This document shows positions 35,991 through 49,175 of a stretch of DNA of 64,000 nucleotides, piece by piece. Source of the DNA: Stratiolaelaps scimitus (taxonomy: Eukaryota; Arthropoda; Arachnida; Mesostigmata; Laelapidae); contig JABWDB010000019.1 in NCBI GenBank assembly GCA_019614645.1, positions 294,501-358,500 on the forward strand, given 5' to 3'. The notes below the pieces were generated by a model. The model searched no databases, had not been told where the DNA came from, and was given only the letters and a program-made list of their open reading frames with translations. Made by a program: the position numbers and the translations under genes. Position 1 is the stretch's first letter. Every line of letters starts with the position of its first letter.

Positions 35991-37338
35991 GTCCGTACGG
36001 GATAAACGCAGACACCCCTGGGAACAGCAGCGCGAGCGTCCACACACCAGAGACGTCGACGCCTTGCCATTTTGTCAACGAACGAATCAACGAACAACAC
36101 CTGCTGAGAACGCGACTCGCTACGCGAAGCAGCGTTCGGCCAGCGGGGCGACGAGCGGCCCGCGGCGCGGAGGGAATCACAAAGTAGCCGCGGCAAAATT
36201 GTCTCGGCCCGATGTTCTAATGCAATAAGCAGACCCCCCCTCCTCTACCCCCTGTCAAAGTCCGCCTTAGCGCCGCAACGCAATTTGTGGATGAGCGTGA
36301 TTCACAGCTGCAAATCGCAGTGATGTGCAGTCCGCCGGGTGCACGGCGCCTGCGCTTTTCTTAGCCTGCGTATGGGCAAAGAAACGCTGTCCAGTTCACA
36401 GAGCGCCTCGTACCCACCCGGTGTTCGCCACCCCGTGTTCGCGGTGATGTCAACGCAAAGTCAAACCCGGCCAGCTGTCGCACGCAAAAACGCTCCGTGC
36501 CAAAGTGCACTATGGGCAGTGTTGCGCGGCACCAGCCTTCGTTGGCTGATCCCACAAGAAGCGTTGCTTTGTTGGCGCGGGGTGTCCTCTTTCTTTTTTT
36601 ATTCTTCTTGTTTACGATCCTACGTCCACGTATATCATCGCACCGAACGTACATTACAGCGCATGCCGTCCCGCTGGTGCGCTCTGGATTGTAATGACGG
36701 TTGTGATGATGAAATATGCAATTGCCTTTCTCGCTCTCTCGCTCTCTCTCTGGCAGCCGAGACGCGACACACACAGAAATCGTCGACGAATGGCCGCCGC
36801 CTTGCAAGCGCCGAGAGGTTCGACGAAGCAAAACTATACACGAAAACCGGAGAATAGAAGCAGGCTGACACCGGTTAAAAAAATCAAGGCAGAGCTGTCT
36901 GTTTGTCAGCTCCACTCACGGTGTTTGTTGTATTGTGCCTCGTAATATAATACATTACGTTTATTCTAATTTGTTTCGTCTTTTTTTAACACGTTTGCCA
37001 TACAACACAACGGGATAGGCAGATATTTCGCGACATTCGCTATTAGTTGCTGTTACATGTGCCTTTCGTTGCCAGTTGTTGGATGGATGGCTGGTCTTCT
37101 GCTGTGACCTCTTCTGATGATGACGTGCAAATGGCAAAGGGGGGCGGGGGGGGTGGATTTGTAATAGCCCTGTAATGCTGACCGTTGTCGTATGTGGACG
37201 TCGTTGTTTAACAGGTGGGGGCGCGTGAAGGCAATTGGCAGTGTGTTTGATTGAAGCGGCGAATGTCCCAGTTCGAGTTATCATAGCGCAAACATTGCAT
37301 ACAATAGCAATATCGTCACCGACAGACAGCAATCAACG

Positions 37339-37373
<35 letters not shown>

Positions 37374-40300
37374 CAAAATCGTTTATGTGGTCGGTGTATT
37401 TTGTTCCGCTTTATGGAAATAGTGACTCGGCCAGCTTGAAGTGCCCCTACTGAATATAATGCGAGTCAATCGCTTTTCTGGCATAGAAGTGCACTACGAT
37501 TGCAGCAGCGACAAACTATGATCCCATCGATCAATGACCGGCGCGACTCTACTGAGCAGCAATAGCTATCTCTAGCATTCATAATTACAACAAACAAGTA
37601 ATTACTAATGCGCTATATTCAAAATAGTCGCCAGGCCGTTACACAGGCACTCGTTCTTTACCGGGGCGATATTGTCGAGCGGAACTTTCAGACGGCTGTT
37701 AAATCGTGTTTACTAGTTTCGCACATCTCCGTAATCCCGTGCTTATCAGCATAAAATGTGGTCAAAGTGTCCGCTTGTTAATCGAAGCCGAATAGAATCT
37801 GCATTATTATTATAACTATCATTATTTATATTTGAACAGGTTTTTCGTATTCCGTTTGCTCGGTTCCTCCAACAATATCGGGGCAAAAGCAGCAGTCGAT
37901 CGCATTTAACAGCGCCCGGCGCGAGAAGCCAAAAAAACAAGACGTTGACAAACGCGGCCCGGCTGCCCTCTCGTCGGGGGGGGGGGGGGGGGCGGCCGGC
38001 CGGGTACCGAGGGGAGGGCCTCAAGACGCCAGCAAGAAGTCACCCAAGTTAAGAACAGCGGCGACACCGATGGCGACGACATGACCAATGCATTAACCAA
38101 TGGATATCGGTAACATCTGCATCGAGGGGGGAATTACTCAAGCGGCGAGTTGTGAACATCGCCAAAATGTCCGTCCAATATGTTCAGTAGACATCATCAC
38201 CAGGATTACTGTTATCGCCACCAGCCAGCGTCGGCACCAAGGGCGCAATCGAACGCAGCGAGCGGCCGCCTTATCGGCGACTTTTAATAGATGAAAATTT
38301 CAAATTGCACTTTCATTCAATTCGGTTGGCAGTCGGCAAAGTAACAGCGGGTCCTCGCTGCGTCGAGCCGACGCCGGCTGCTCTTCATCTGATTCGAAAC
38401 TGTAGGCACAGTAGAAGAATTCATTTCGTTTGAATAAGTATCATGTTGAGGATGTCTAAGCGATACGAAAATACACGCATTGTTGCTATGTTGTTGATGA
38501 TGATGATGATGATATTATCACCATTATATTATTGCCACCACCAACGAAATACGGACAACAACAACAACAACAAGAACGAAACTACCACGAGCTGCTTCAG
38601 ATTGATGAAAACAGCAGAAACAGCAGCAGCAGCAACAAGACATACTTAAACTGTACACATCAACACGTCTTGATATATGTTTATTGTGTTCACACAGATA
38701 TATATATATATCTCGGCCGGCAAACAGGGTCTCTGGTGTTGTTTGGCGTTTTTGTTGTCTACGAATCGTCGCTGTACTATTGGCGTTATTTTCGTTTGCC
38801 TTGTGCTGCTTTTCCTCTCGTTCTCGTTTCGTAAGGCCACACCTCAAAATTTCGATTTTGTGTCCTAGAGACCAGCGTCGACCAATCTTGCATGAAAAGC
38901 GAACGACCTCCCGTCCTTGACAAGGCCTCTCCAGCGGCCCGCTGTGGAATCGTCTCTGCCGATGTCGATGAAGACGACAACAACGACAATGGCAACAACA
39001 TCAGCAACAGCCATAATAACACACGATCGTCCACGATGAGTTGATTTCGGCCAATTCGAGGTAGCCCGCGATGTTGTTGCCCGACTGCAGGTTTGATTGC
39101 CGTGTACGGCCGGCACTGGATGGACGTTGGTTCTACAAAGCGGCGGCGGCCGTCAGCAATGCGTCCAAATAGCAGGCCTCGATCGACAGCCGCGAACAAA
39201 ACACCAGTACAACTTTGCGCCCCCCTTAAGAACACCCCTCCGTCTCGATCTTCTCCGTTGCATAGTTGTGCGTCAGGGACGTATTTCTGCTGCAAGCGCG
39301 TTTTCCGCAAGTGCGCTCGTCCGTTCGAGTTCGTTGGCTGTATCAGGAGTATCGAGGGCTGCCGCTGCTCGTTCGGCTGCTGCTGTCCGTGCTTGACTCG
39401 TCACCATGTACGCCACTGTTGGTATCGATCGAGCTGTTGGCCTCCATCGATGACGACGACGACAATGGGGAAGGCGAACGGCCACGATCAGTCCGTTCGG
39501 GGAGCGGATTTTTCTGTTTTGGTTCTGTGTGTTCGCCACTTGCGGTTCGTGGTGGCAGTCGCTGTTCAGATGACGACTCGGTCGCCGAGTCGAAGTAACG
39601 TTGATTTTAATTCCCTGCCGGAGTTGTTCCCTCTCTTATTTCTCGTTGCGGAAATTTGCTCAGAATTCGGGGGTCGGGGGAAACGCCCGTTTCGTTATTT
39701 GTGCTACCTTTCCTTTGCCGATGCTGTATTCCTAGTGCTGCTCATTGGCTGGTTGGCTTTCTTCCTAATAGCTAATTATCGGTGATTTTCACTGGTTCAA
39801 AATGGGCCTTATCAGCAGCGGCCGGCGGCTGGGAGTCGCTCACGTCCAGATGGATCCGAAAGGTTTTGGCAACCTGGTCAGTGCTTAGTATTATACAGCA
39901 CATTGTCGTGCTTCTCTGATTCAACCGCGAAATGATCTTTACGTTGAGCGAGCGTATGGGGTGTTCGTGCACGCGGTCTGCTTCTTTGTTTCGGCCACTT
40001 GTATGCACATACGGTCACATACGAATATCTGTATGTCTGCTGCCTCGTTCGTATCTCCTGTTCGGGTCGATGCAGGCGCACAGGGATCCATGCTGACACA
40101 GGGGCTACGTCAGCGTCCATGTCGTATTAACAGAGGCAGCAGCAACGACAGCAACAATATCGGCAGCAACGGTGGGAGCTACCGGAGGCCCGGTAGCCGA
40201 CGACTCGTTACCAAGACGCCAGCAAGTCGCTCGATGGCTGCAGGCCTGATCGGCGACAGCCCCCCCCCAAGACTCGCTCTCCCCGGCGGCTCACAGCATC

Positions 40301-41200
40301 AGCGCCATGACAACAGTGGCGACGATGCTGGCTCGCGTCGCCGACAAGTGGGACTGATTCGCGGACTGGCTCTTGAACGAGAGCGACGCGCAGTGAACCG
40401 GTTGGTGAAGGACGTCGCCATTACGCGCCTCGCCATATCATCAGCAGTCGAGCGAGCGGTACACGGCCGCCCCGCCAAGGACGGCGGCAAGCGTCTTCGA
40501 CGAGTCTGTCAGCCGATCGTGTGCTGGCCGTGGCAGCTGCCGCAGCCGCCGCTGTAGTGGACGGACCGCAAACACAACGGTAGCGAGCAACGTTCGTGGC
40601 CATATAGACGGCGCCGGCAGCGGCGGCACCAGCAGCAGCAGCAGCAGAAGCGGCAGCCCAACTCGCGACGACGATGGCCATGGCGGCCGAGTCGAGTCGG
40701 ACAGGAACGAGGATGCAACGGAACCAGTCGGCTTCCAGCCACTACTCAATCGGCCCGTTCGTCCGTCGATCTGTGAGCAGACATCGCAGTGACGCGGCCA
40801 GGTACGGACTAAGGGGTGGTGATACTGGACGGATGGTCTTGGAAGCAGAGCGAGGTGGCCAGCAGATATTGGGAAAGGCAGGCCGAGCTGAGCGCAGCGT
40901 GTCGACGCGGCCGGTGCCGCCGCGCTTCGATACGGTAGTCGTTTCTGCTGCGGCTGTCGCCGTCGCAGTATCACACACTGATACTGCCTGCGTTTGGCGG
41001 CGGCGGTCTTTTGAGTTGACGAAGACGCTAACGATCGTGGCGATGCTGTAATGGGCAAGTTGTCGAAATGGAACGCGGCGGTTGGCAAAACGGGAAGCGA
41101 ATCTGGAAAACGAACACGGTATCCCTTGTCCACAAGGGATCGAATGTGCCTTGGCGGCTCATACGAAGCACGCACGACAGACGGTAGACATCATGTATAT
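35991..41200. other. GC-rich, low-complexity region with open frames on both strands
   Basis: The base composition is clearly richer in GC and CpG than its surroundings. It holds many (CAG)n/(CAA)n-type tracts (for example 38557-38577, 38605-38640, 40633-40655), a (TA)n run at about 37342-37370 and a long G run at about 37978-37992. Long frames run on both strands at once (39093-39785 +, 40441-41175 -), which is what GC-rich DNA with few stop codons gives; none has a domain. It might contain promoters or 5' UTR exons, for Cda5 or a divergent neighbour, but this is a guess. Confidence 0.4.
37978..37992. repeat. Long G homopolymer
   Basis: An uninterrupted run of about 15 G, flanked by GC-rich sequence (GGCGGCCGGCCGGG follows). 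It is capable of quadruplex formation and is a likely place for assembly error. Confidence 0.85.
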
Positions 41201-41490
41201 GACGGGGCGTGGCGTGGGGATTACGATTGAAGATATACAGGGTGAGCAGGACTAATGGCCTATAGATGATCGGTTGTCCTTAGGAGGGAAAAGTGTTCTT
41301 TGGTGCAATTTCTCTAGGTTACGTATAACCATGTGAAATTGCACCGACTTTGCGTGCACACAAGAATCTGAGCATTTATTCACCACGATGACTCAAGTGC
41401 CAACTAACTTGGCAGGTTCGAGAACATCGAGGGTGTCTGATTTGCTGCTGGAAAGTCAACCAGACAGAAGGGAGATAAAGATAAGATAAA

Positions 41491-41560
41491 GCTTTATTGG
41501 TTTATTAAAGGAGCTGCATTTTCACAATGCCTCTTGTATGTCATCACGGGAGAGTGGAGA
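41491..41560 (-). repeat. SINE-like element, copy 4 (minus strand)
   Basis: Read on the minus strand, the tail GCAGCTCCTTTAATAAACCA followed by ATAAAGC is identical to copy 2 over about 24 bases. The part before it (GACATACAAGAGGCATTGTG) matches the middle of copy 2. The B box is not recognisable, so this copy is truncated or diverged at its 5' end. Confidence 0.55.
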
Positions 41561-44009
41561 ATATTCGACAAAACGAAAATTTGACATTAACCGTAATCGC
41601 TTTCGTTAGTAGAGGCAATCTCCGCTCGACTCCATTGGATACGTGCACTCGGCATTAGTGGCACATTGAAATTCGTCCACCGATTAACGCCGCATGTGAT
41701 ACTAATCAGCCTGGCACTAATTAGCGGAGAATATTCCGACGCGAAGACGGCGACTCATTCGTTCGTAGTTCCTCGTTAAATAACTACAACTTCGTCGGCT
41801 TCAGCGTATTGGCCGAAGTCGATTCGTACATTTTTGGTACAAATCTGCCGATCAGCCCATATCAATAATAGTATGATATATACACATATCACATAGCACC
41901 TGCCTGCCCTCTTCCCGTTTGGCAGTCGGCCTATTACCGCTCGGTATTAACGATTGATGTTGTGAAATATTTCTACAAAAATGAAACAACGGCCAGCGAA
42001 TTGAATAGCGAGAAACAGGATGAATTGATGTTTGACACTGTCGTCTTCTTCGACTGTTTTGAGAAGCTGGCTACGACCAAACATAGATATGCTGCTCGGA
42101 TGAATGCCATAAAATCATTCGGACGATGTTATCAAACGGATGCTTTCGAGCGCCGATCCACGATGTCCAATACAGGCGAATGCCAATGAGCGATCATACG
42201 TGTTACCACGCTGTGCTCCGCGCCAAGACCATGAGTCGACCGGACGCTGGTCGCGGCTGTGCTGTTATCAGCTGGCCTTTGCGCCTGACGCCTCCGATGA
42301 TGAGGCTTTCTTGTTCTTTGATTCGCTTTCTACCTAAGTACAATGGTTACAGAAGTCACCGTCGGCGGTTGGACTGAACTGACGGGCGAACTGGCCGTTG
42401 CGTCACACAAACCCCCACAATCGATAATAGAAGGAACTACGTCCTTCAGCTCGTCGAGAGGCGCCGCCTTGGTGAGCGTGCGAGTGCATAAGCGTCTGTA
42501 GACGCAGGACGAGTGGTGGTGGTGGTTGCTGTTGTAATGGTAGCAGCAGCAGCAGCAGTTGTTGTTGTACAAGGAAGATGGCCAGTGGCGATACGGCCTG
42601 CGGCTGCCGACTGCAGTCGTAGCTGCTTATCCCCATAGGGGATTCTCCATGCACCGTCCGCGTTGTATAGCAACGCCGATTATGAGCATCTGTCACAAGG
42701 CGGCGTCGCCGACGCTGCTAGAAGGAGAACTCCGCGCAACACACGGAGAGGGAGTCGAAGACGAGAAACTTGGAAAAATGAGATAGCAAATGACTGAAGA
42801 AGCTGTGTCGAATGAAGGAACAATAAAAGGTGAATCTATACAGAAATGCCCGTGTTTGGTGTCGTCCTCAATAGCTGTTTCGTTTCGTTGTCGGCCTGTG
42901 ACAGTCTACGACGGGATAAGCGGGCACGGTATTCGCGTGGTTAGGCGCCGCCGTCCTCCGCCAGCGAAGGGCACGAGCGTACGGCCTTGTCTCGGCAGAT
43001 CGATTTGTGCGCGGTAATTAACGTGCGCCGGATAACGACGACAACGATAATCGCTATGACTGTGGTCACTATCGCGCGACGAATATTATATCTTGACGCC
43101 CAGTGAACGGGGCTGGATTTTTTTTGAAGGAAGCCGGTGAGGGATATCCCACAAGGGATGCTCACCGAATCAGTGATACATCGTCGACAAAGTGGATGCT
43201 GCAGGTCTGCCGGCAAGAAATAATACAATACGTATAATACAATACGAACTAATAATATACGCTGGTACTCTGCTTCCTGGGGATTTACATCCTTAATCTG
43301 TTTGCCTAGCCGGACGGACCAGCCGGCGAACAGGCGTTCGCGCAACCGAAGCAGCCGACGCGATTTTCTGGCATCCCTCAATGTGGTGGCAGCGGTCGAC
43401 ATCGATTGGCGACCACGCGATTGGAGGTGGTGGTCACAAATTGAAACTTCTGCCGTCCGTTCCGCTGGGCCACTTGAATGCAACCCTGTTGCAACCGGCC
43501 AAGACAATTCGGCGATCGGCGGTCCCGAGAGAATGGCCGAATATCGGGCGTGCCGAAATCTGACGAGTGAGACGCTCGGAGATGGCAGGCCAGGGGATTC
43601 GGTCCGTTCGATTTCTGATGTTTGTGGGCCGTGCCATGAAATCTAACGCTATCTATGACACATACTTATATCATATATATATATATATATATATATTTAT
43701 TATGTATATATAAGAGCCTGGGTGTGTCCGCGTGTGTCAGTACGTAATTGCGCTAGTTCGTGGATTCTGACGAATTTTCATATTCGCCACGACGCATCGA
43801 CGGTTTTACATATTATACGAGTTGGTCAACTGGGTCCACCGATGGATATAACCGGTGCGCATGCTTGTCCTTATGCGTACGTCAAAACGGGCAAGCGCAC
43901 CGCGAAATTCGATCATTTCGACCAACGGATTCACTGTAATCGCTGCGATGTGAAATTCCCATTTTCAAACGTCTTTCTCTATCTACCTATATATCTATCT
44001 ATTAATAGA

Positions 44010-44027
44010 TATATATATATATATATA

Positions 44028-44081
<54 letters not shown>
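44010..44081. repeat. Compound (TA)n-(GA)n microsatellite
   Basis: An interrupted TA tract at about 44010-44041 is directly followed by about 19 GA units (44043-44081) and then a short G run. The switch between two pure dinucleotides at one base is typical of a replication-slippage hotspot. Confidence 0.9.
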
Positions 44082-44086
<5 letters not shown>

Positions 44087-44499
44087 ATATGAACATCGTG
44101 TGATAATCCCCCATAGTGCTTGTCATGTTTAGCTGTTTACAGCTTAGGTGCTGCTGCTCATGTTAATGCTGACGTGATTGAGTAAGCATCCGTCGTCAAA
44201 TAAGCTGTTCGCCAGCATTTGGCATCCGTTCGCTGCTCTGCTTTTCTGGGCAACACATCACTTCACTTCAAATGACATAGACGTCGGCGGGAGGCAAACA
44301 GCGTCCGCACAGAAACAAGATCGTTGATATGCTTTGTACCATGTAGTACGCTTCGGGGAAACAGAGTACATATATACATACATATGCATATTTGCGTGTG
44401 TTTGACAGTAATTTTTCTAATCGACACCAGGTTGAGTACATGGCGTAATCCATTCTATTAACTCATTCATAGTCCTACGCTGAGACATCATTACGGAAG

Positions 44500-44575
44500 C
44501 GTGAGTGGTCTAGTCGCTACTGCGTCCGCGACTATTACCACTATATGGCTACCGACGGCGAGCGGGTCACTTTGT
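44500..44575 (+). repeat. tRNA-like fragment, possible SINE head
   Basis: GCGTGAGTGGTCTAGTCGCTACTGCGTCCGCGAC resembles a tRNA 5' half with an A box. The following GGCGAGCGGGTCAC could be a decayed B-box region. No cloverleaf can be closed. Weak call. Confidence 0.28.
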
Positions 44576-46382
44576 GATTGCTTGTATATCGATTGCGTGA
44601 TATCGTAGAAAGCTCTCCTGGCGTATTGGTAGCCAGCTCACCACATGAAAACACATAGCAGTACCATATGTTCGTTTGTGTGTGTATGTTGCGAATTGTT
44701 TCCGTGTGTCGACATGGAAAACCTTTTGCTAAAATCCACCGTCCTCCATATAGGCTGAAACAATCGCACTAGCTATCCTCAGGGCTAACTGCCGCGTTAT
44801 CTCGTCAACGATAACAGCGGCTACTAACGAGCGCCAAGTGTCGTCGCATTGCATCCTGCAGATTCGTTAATTATTCATTATTATTGTTCTTGAATGATCA
44901 TGATGCAACAATACGAACGCTCGGTCGGGGACAAATTGAAATCGCGAGATCGCGTCTAGAGGCTCGTCAAAGGGAGGGGCGCATCACTCGCTTACGCGGA
45001 TTTCCACGATTCTTCGAAACAACGTCAGACTCGCTCGAACGATGAGTTAAGCGAGAGACTGAACGGTGCACAATGATTATGCTGCATAGCCATGGATCAA
45101 GTTCTTCATTTACATGGCGTGTGACACCGTGCGAATGGTGTTTGTCAGTGGCATCTAGTAATTTTATAGGACAATTTACTCAGGAAACATAGCTCAGTTG
45201 CAAACTGAGCTTTTTCTCCATGCGTGGCATTTCTTTTATGTAGCCATGGTGGCGATTTAAGAAAATGTATAATATTAATAGCAACAGACAACCTGCTAAT
45301 TCTCGCGTGGGTTAGCTGCGTTTCAGGTGACAGTCCATATAGGAAAATAAGTTAAGCCTTTGTCGTATCTGCCCACCTACTCACTCTCTGTGTATGTGTA
45401 TATATATGTGTGTGTGTATGTATATATGTGTGTGTGTGTGTGTCTATCAACTTCTCTCAGCTTGCTCTAGAAGGCCAGATGTTTGCAATTTATGGCTGTA
45501 TAAACATCGTAGCAATTCAATTATATCGGCACATGTGTGTGTTCTCGCGCGAGAAGTTTGTATACCTCGAAGAGAGGAACCGGTTCTGCTTATTTGTTAA
45601 TTGGAGACCAAAATGAGATTCGTGCATAGGCAGCGTATAGAAATCATTACTACACTTGATGTTTGTGGAATAATCATTTTAAAAGTATTAATACCCAAAT
45701 TTCGCATTGATATAACCATATGGATACAAGATAATGATGATGATGTAATGATAAGTTTAATTGCGTTGCAATTTCGCAAGTCGTTGCTCGTGGGTGTTCT
45801 GTCGACCGTAGCCAACTAGAGAGATCGATCGATTAGCAATCGATGTGTCTCGACCAATGAACGGCCCTTAGACATTAATGATACGAACATCGATTTTTCT
45901 CCGCTTCGAATGTTTTCTTTTCTAGAGCAGCTGCCGAGTCCGCAAACATCTCTCCAAATAGCAACAACAACATTGTTCATCAAAATACACAGCACAAGTC
46001 GAATTACGAATCCAAGGGGCCACCTTCATTTCAAAGCTGGTCTGCCTGATTGATGTTGGTGCAACTCTCTGATCTGTGTCCGGCCGGTGTGTGTGTGCGG
46101 TCGCGCGCGTACATGTGCGTGTGTGTCAATATTATAGATGACGAAGTCGGATCGGAGTGGTTGCTAGAGGTAGCGCGAATTAATTGTCATTTCTTTGCCA
46201 CGAATTATGTCTTACTCCGCTCGGTCGTTAATGCTACCTTGCTCTGGGTGGGTCTGATTGCAGTAATTAGCCGCAAATGACTTGCTTATGTATGACATAC
46301 GTTATATATATATATATATATATATATTGAAGCCGGCTGCTCCTATTGCCACGACTGCGATTTCCACAATTCAGAATACGTG

Positions 46383-46421
<39 letters not shown>

Positions 46422-48124
46422 CAGTACATCGTCTACGTTGATATACAGTAGCTGAACGTTGCCAGACCAGCACAAATTTCCAGGCAGAACTCGTCCTCGG
46501 CTGACCGAAGTGCGGCTCTTCCATCTTACGTAACTATAATAGATATCGATATGTATGAAAGGCGCACGGCTACGCCTGCTACGACCATGCGATTGATGAC
46601 AATCGCTGCCACAGCGACGCTCATCTCTTTCCCGAAAGCTCCAAGGAAGCATCGTCGGCACGATGAGCTCCTGCTGGACGAAGGCGGCGAACAGCCGCCT
46701 CTCAAGATCGCAAGTTTTGCCGTCGTTCGACTCGATGACGAACGATGGCGCCGTCATTGAGGCGTTGCCATGCGGTCGTCGTCCAGGAGGCTGAAACGCT
46801 TTTACCCGGCGGGCGACGCCGCAGAATGAGAGCGACCTCGCTCCTCGTAGCTGATAACATTCAGCTTGGAACAGCGCATGCGGGGCGCATGTCCGAGAAT
46901 GCATTGCCCGCAAATGCCTTCGTGGAAGGCCGTTGCAGAAAACTAGCCAATAATCAAGCAATGGACGTCTGGAAGGCGAGTGCGATGACCTTCAAGGTCG
47001 AGCGGAGACAGGGGACAGTTTGTTTTGCTTGGAAAAGAGCAGGGCAGGATACGACAACGTGGACGGACTCAGTCGAAGTTCTGCGAGAATTCGGTTACGA
47101 AGTCCTATGCTGCTGCCGAATGAAGACCACAGCTAAGGTTGTTGCCAATGGCTGGTGCTGTTGTGTGCGTGCCTAAAGCATATTGTAGAAATAAATCGCA
47201 TGTACGGAGTCCTGCGAGGAATTGGCGGAGTGAAGTCGTTCTGAGCGAACGACAACGATGGAAACAAATAAGAAGCTTCCTCGTAGAGTCCACTGATATC
47301 AATCATCGGACATTGGGTGTCTCGGTGAGAAATGGTGGAGCAGCGATCGCTGAGCGAACAGAGAATGGCTATGGTGGCATAGGTATTATTGACGTTTTTG
47401 ATTGAAGTTAGTATTAAAAGAAGAACCGATACGGATCAGGGGAACAGAGGCAGTCCCCTGGGTACACCTCGAATTGAACTGATCGCTACTGATGCTGTCA
47501 CCGTTTTCTCTGAGGACTTTTCCTGGACAATCAGATGATGAGGGCAGTTGACACAAAATGACTTGCAAGGCGGCGCGATGATTCAAGCTCTCGTATATCG
47601 CATACAAATGCCTCTTTAGTCTAAGGGTTACTCCTACTGGTCAATGCACGAACGTCAGTCAATATATGAACTAACTCCCCAGACACATATGATATATATA
47701 TATATATATATATATAAGCGTCACCTGTAAGGAGGGTCAACAACATTCCCGCCCGCAATGAGCCCTCCTTCAATTGCTTAAAGTCAACAGATGGCCACTA
47801 GCCACTGCTAGATGAGATGTACGCCGTTAGCAATATGCGGCCAGGCCGCAAACTCAGCCAGCCAGCCAGCCCGCTGACCTAGAACGTCCTTCGGCTGAAG
47901 TGTGCTGTGCGCGTGATTCACGAGCAGGCTGAGCCACACGATCAGACGACTGGTGGCAATCGGAGGCAATCAACACCTATAGGTGGACACAACGAATCCG
48001 AAGATCGGAACAATTCGATTCCACTCCATGATGAAGGAAGGCATGGTCGTGACGAACGCGTACCATCAACGCCACTTGACCTGAGAGGGTCGGCTGATAG
48101 GACTGGACGCCAGGGCGAACTATG

Positions 48125-48155
48125 ATAACGACAAGCTTTATGTGCTTATCGTTAT
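48125..48155. repeat. Short imperfect palindrome
   Basis: ATAACGACAAGC pairs with GCTTATCGTTAT across a 7-base loop, with one mismatch. No associated gene. Confidence 0.5.
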
Positions 48156-49000
48156 GGTACTATCACGGTAGCTCTGTATGGCCGTCTCCTCGCAGACTGC
48201 GTTTGCAGAACTAGATCTACTAACGATATATACCTACAATATATATATATATATATATGTATACGATGTTGCCATGACCATTGTAGGCTATATTTTGCTA
48301 TTGTTATGGCTGGCTTGTGGCGATTGTTGAAGTGTTGTGATTGTTGCTGCTGTTGTTGTCTTCGTCGCGGCGGTGATGGTGCTGTTGGTGCTTTAACCAC
48401 TGACATTGAATTCAGTCAATAACAACAACAATAACAAGAACAATAACGACACCGCCGACAACAATAACAACAGCAACAACAACGACGCGACGACGACGAT
48501 TCTCTGACAGTAAGTAAAAGGGAGAGAGAGAGAGAGAGAAATAGGGAATTCTGTGGTAATCTGTATGATGAGGTGTTTATTAGGTGAGCAGGCCACCAAT
48601 GTAATTGCTTCCCTGAAGGGGATGCGTGTTTTGGCGCATCCACGGTAAATTTGCTCAGTGAAGTCAAAATGCCGTGTGGGACCGACAGTGAAGATGGTGA
48701 TGGGGATGTCAGCTCGTAGACGACAGTATAGACGAAATGTCAAATAGCAACTGCAAACAGATTAGATGCACGTAGACGCAAACAAGTAGGTGAATTGGTC
48801 GGCAGAAGGCCGGGACGAGAATAAGATGAGGGGCAGCGTTTGACAAATCTGGTGTGCCGTTACGACCTGCTGTCGTGTGCAGATATACCAGAGGCGCATG
48901 TAGGTATAGCAGAAATTTGGAGATTTCATATGGGCTCCATATTCATACATTCATCATTCAAGCAGAGGTTGATTCATGGAACTGCAGTTTTCACACTGTT

Positions 49001-49175
49001 TAAGCTCTCAGATGACAAGAGATTGAGTTGAAAAGAATAATATTTAGGTGAGGTTCATCGTCGAAGGGTAGGGGCTAAGGGATACACTCATCGTCAGTAC
49101 GTTCGATGAGGCCCAATAGTCGTACGTCACAACTACGTTTGCAAAGCTCTTCATAATGACACACTATCATTGTAT
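49001..49175 (+). repeat. Dispersed repeat, copy B (partner at 19719-19884)
   Basis: Aligns with the reverse complement of 19719-19884, including a 28-base exact run here at about 49052-49079. Similarity fades on both sides (before about 48995 and after about 49180). No coding potential, and no reverse transcriptase remnant is visible next to this copy. Confidence 0.8.

Larger units (their letters stand above)
41561..48999. other. Gene-poor stretch rich in microsatellites
   Basis: No supported gene. It holds (TA)n at about 43673-43696, 46303-46327, 46387-46416, 47691-47716 and 48240-48259, a compound TA-GA repeat at 44010-44081, and CAG/CAA or GTT-type low complexity at about 42530-42570 and 48300-48490. 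Frames such as 46371-46961 (-) and 46745-47176 (+) overlap each other antisense and carry no domain. Confidence 0.4.

Noticed and set aside
35959..36180. Minus-strand frame with a hydrophobic stretch as the Cda5 signal-peptide exon
   Set aside because: The possible donor after it would end in the wrong phase for exon 33880-34260, and the start context is poor.
39093..39785. 230-codon open frame on the plus strand
   Set aside because: It lies in GC-rich DNA with overlapping open frames on the other strand, has no recognisable domain, and its composition follows the local low complexity.
40441..41175. 244-codon open frame on the minus strand
   Set aside because: It runs through CAG-type repeats and Ala/Leu/Pro low complexity, is matched by antisense frames, and shows no motif or splice signal.
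43302..43646. Overlapping 114- and 188-codon frames on opposite strands
   Set aside because: No recognisable domain on either strand, and mutual antisense overlap in a moderately GC-rich patch explains both.
46371..46961. 196-codon minus-strand frame
   Set aside because: It ends in a (TA)n-coded Tyr/Ile run, overlaps another frame antisense and has no domain.
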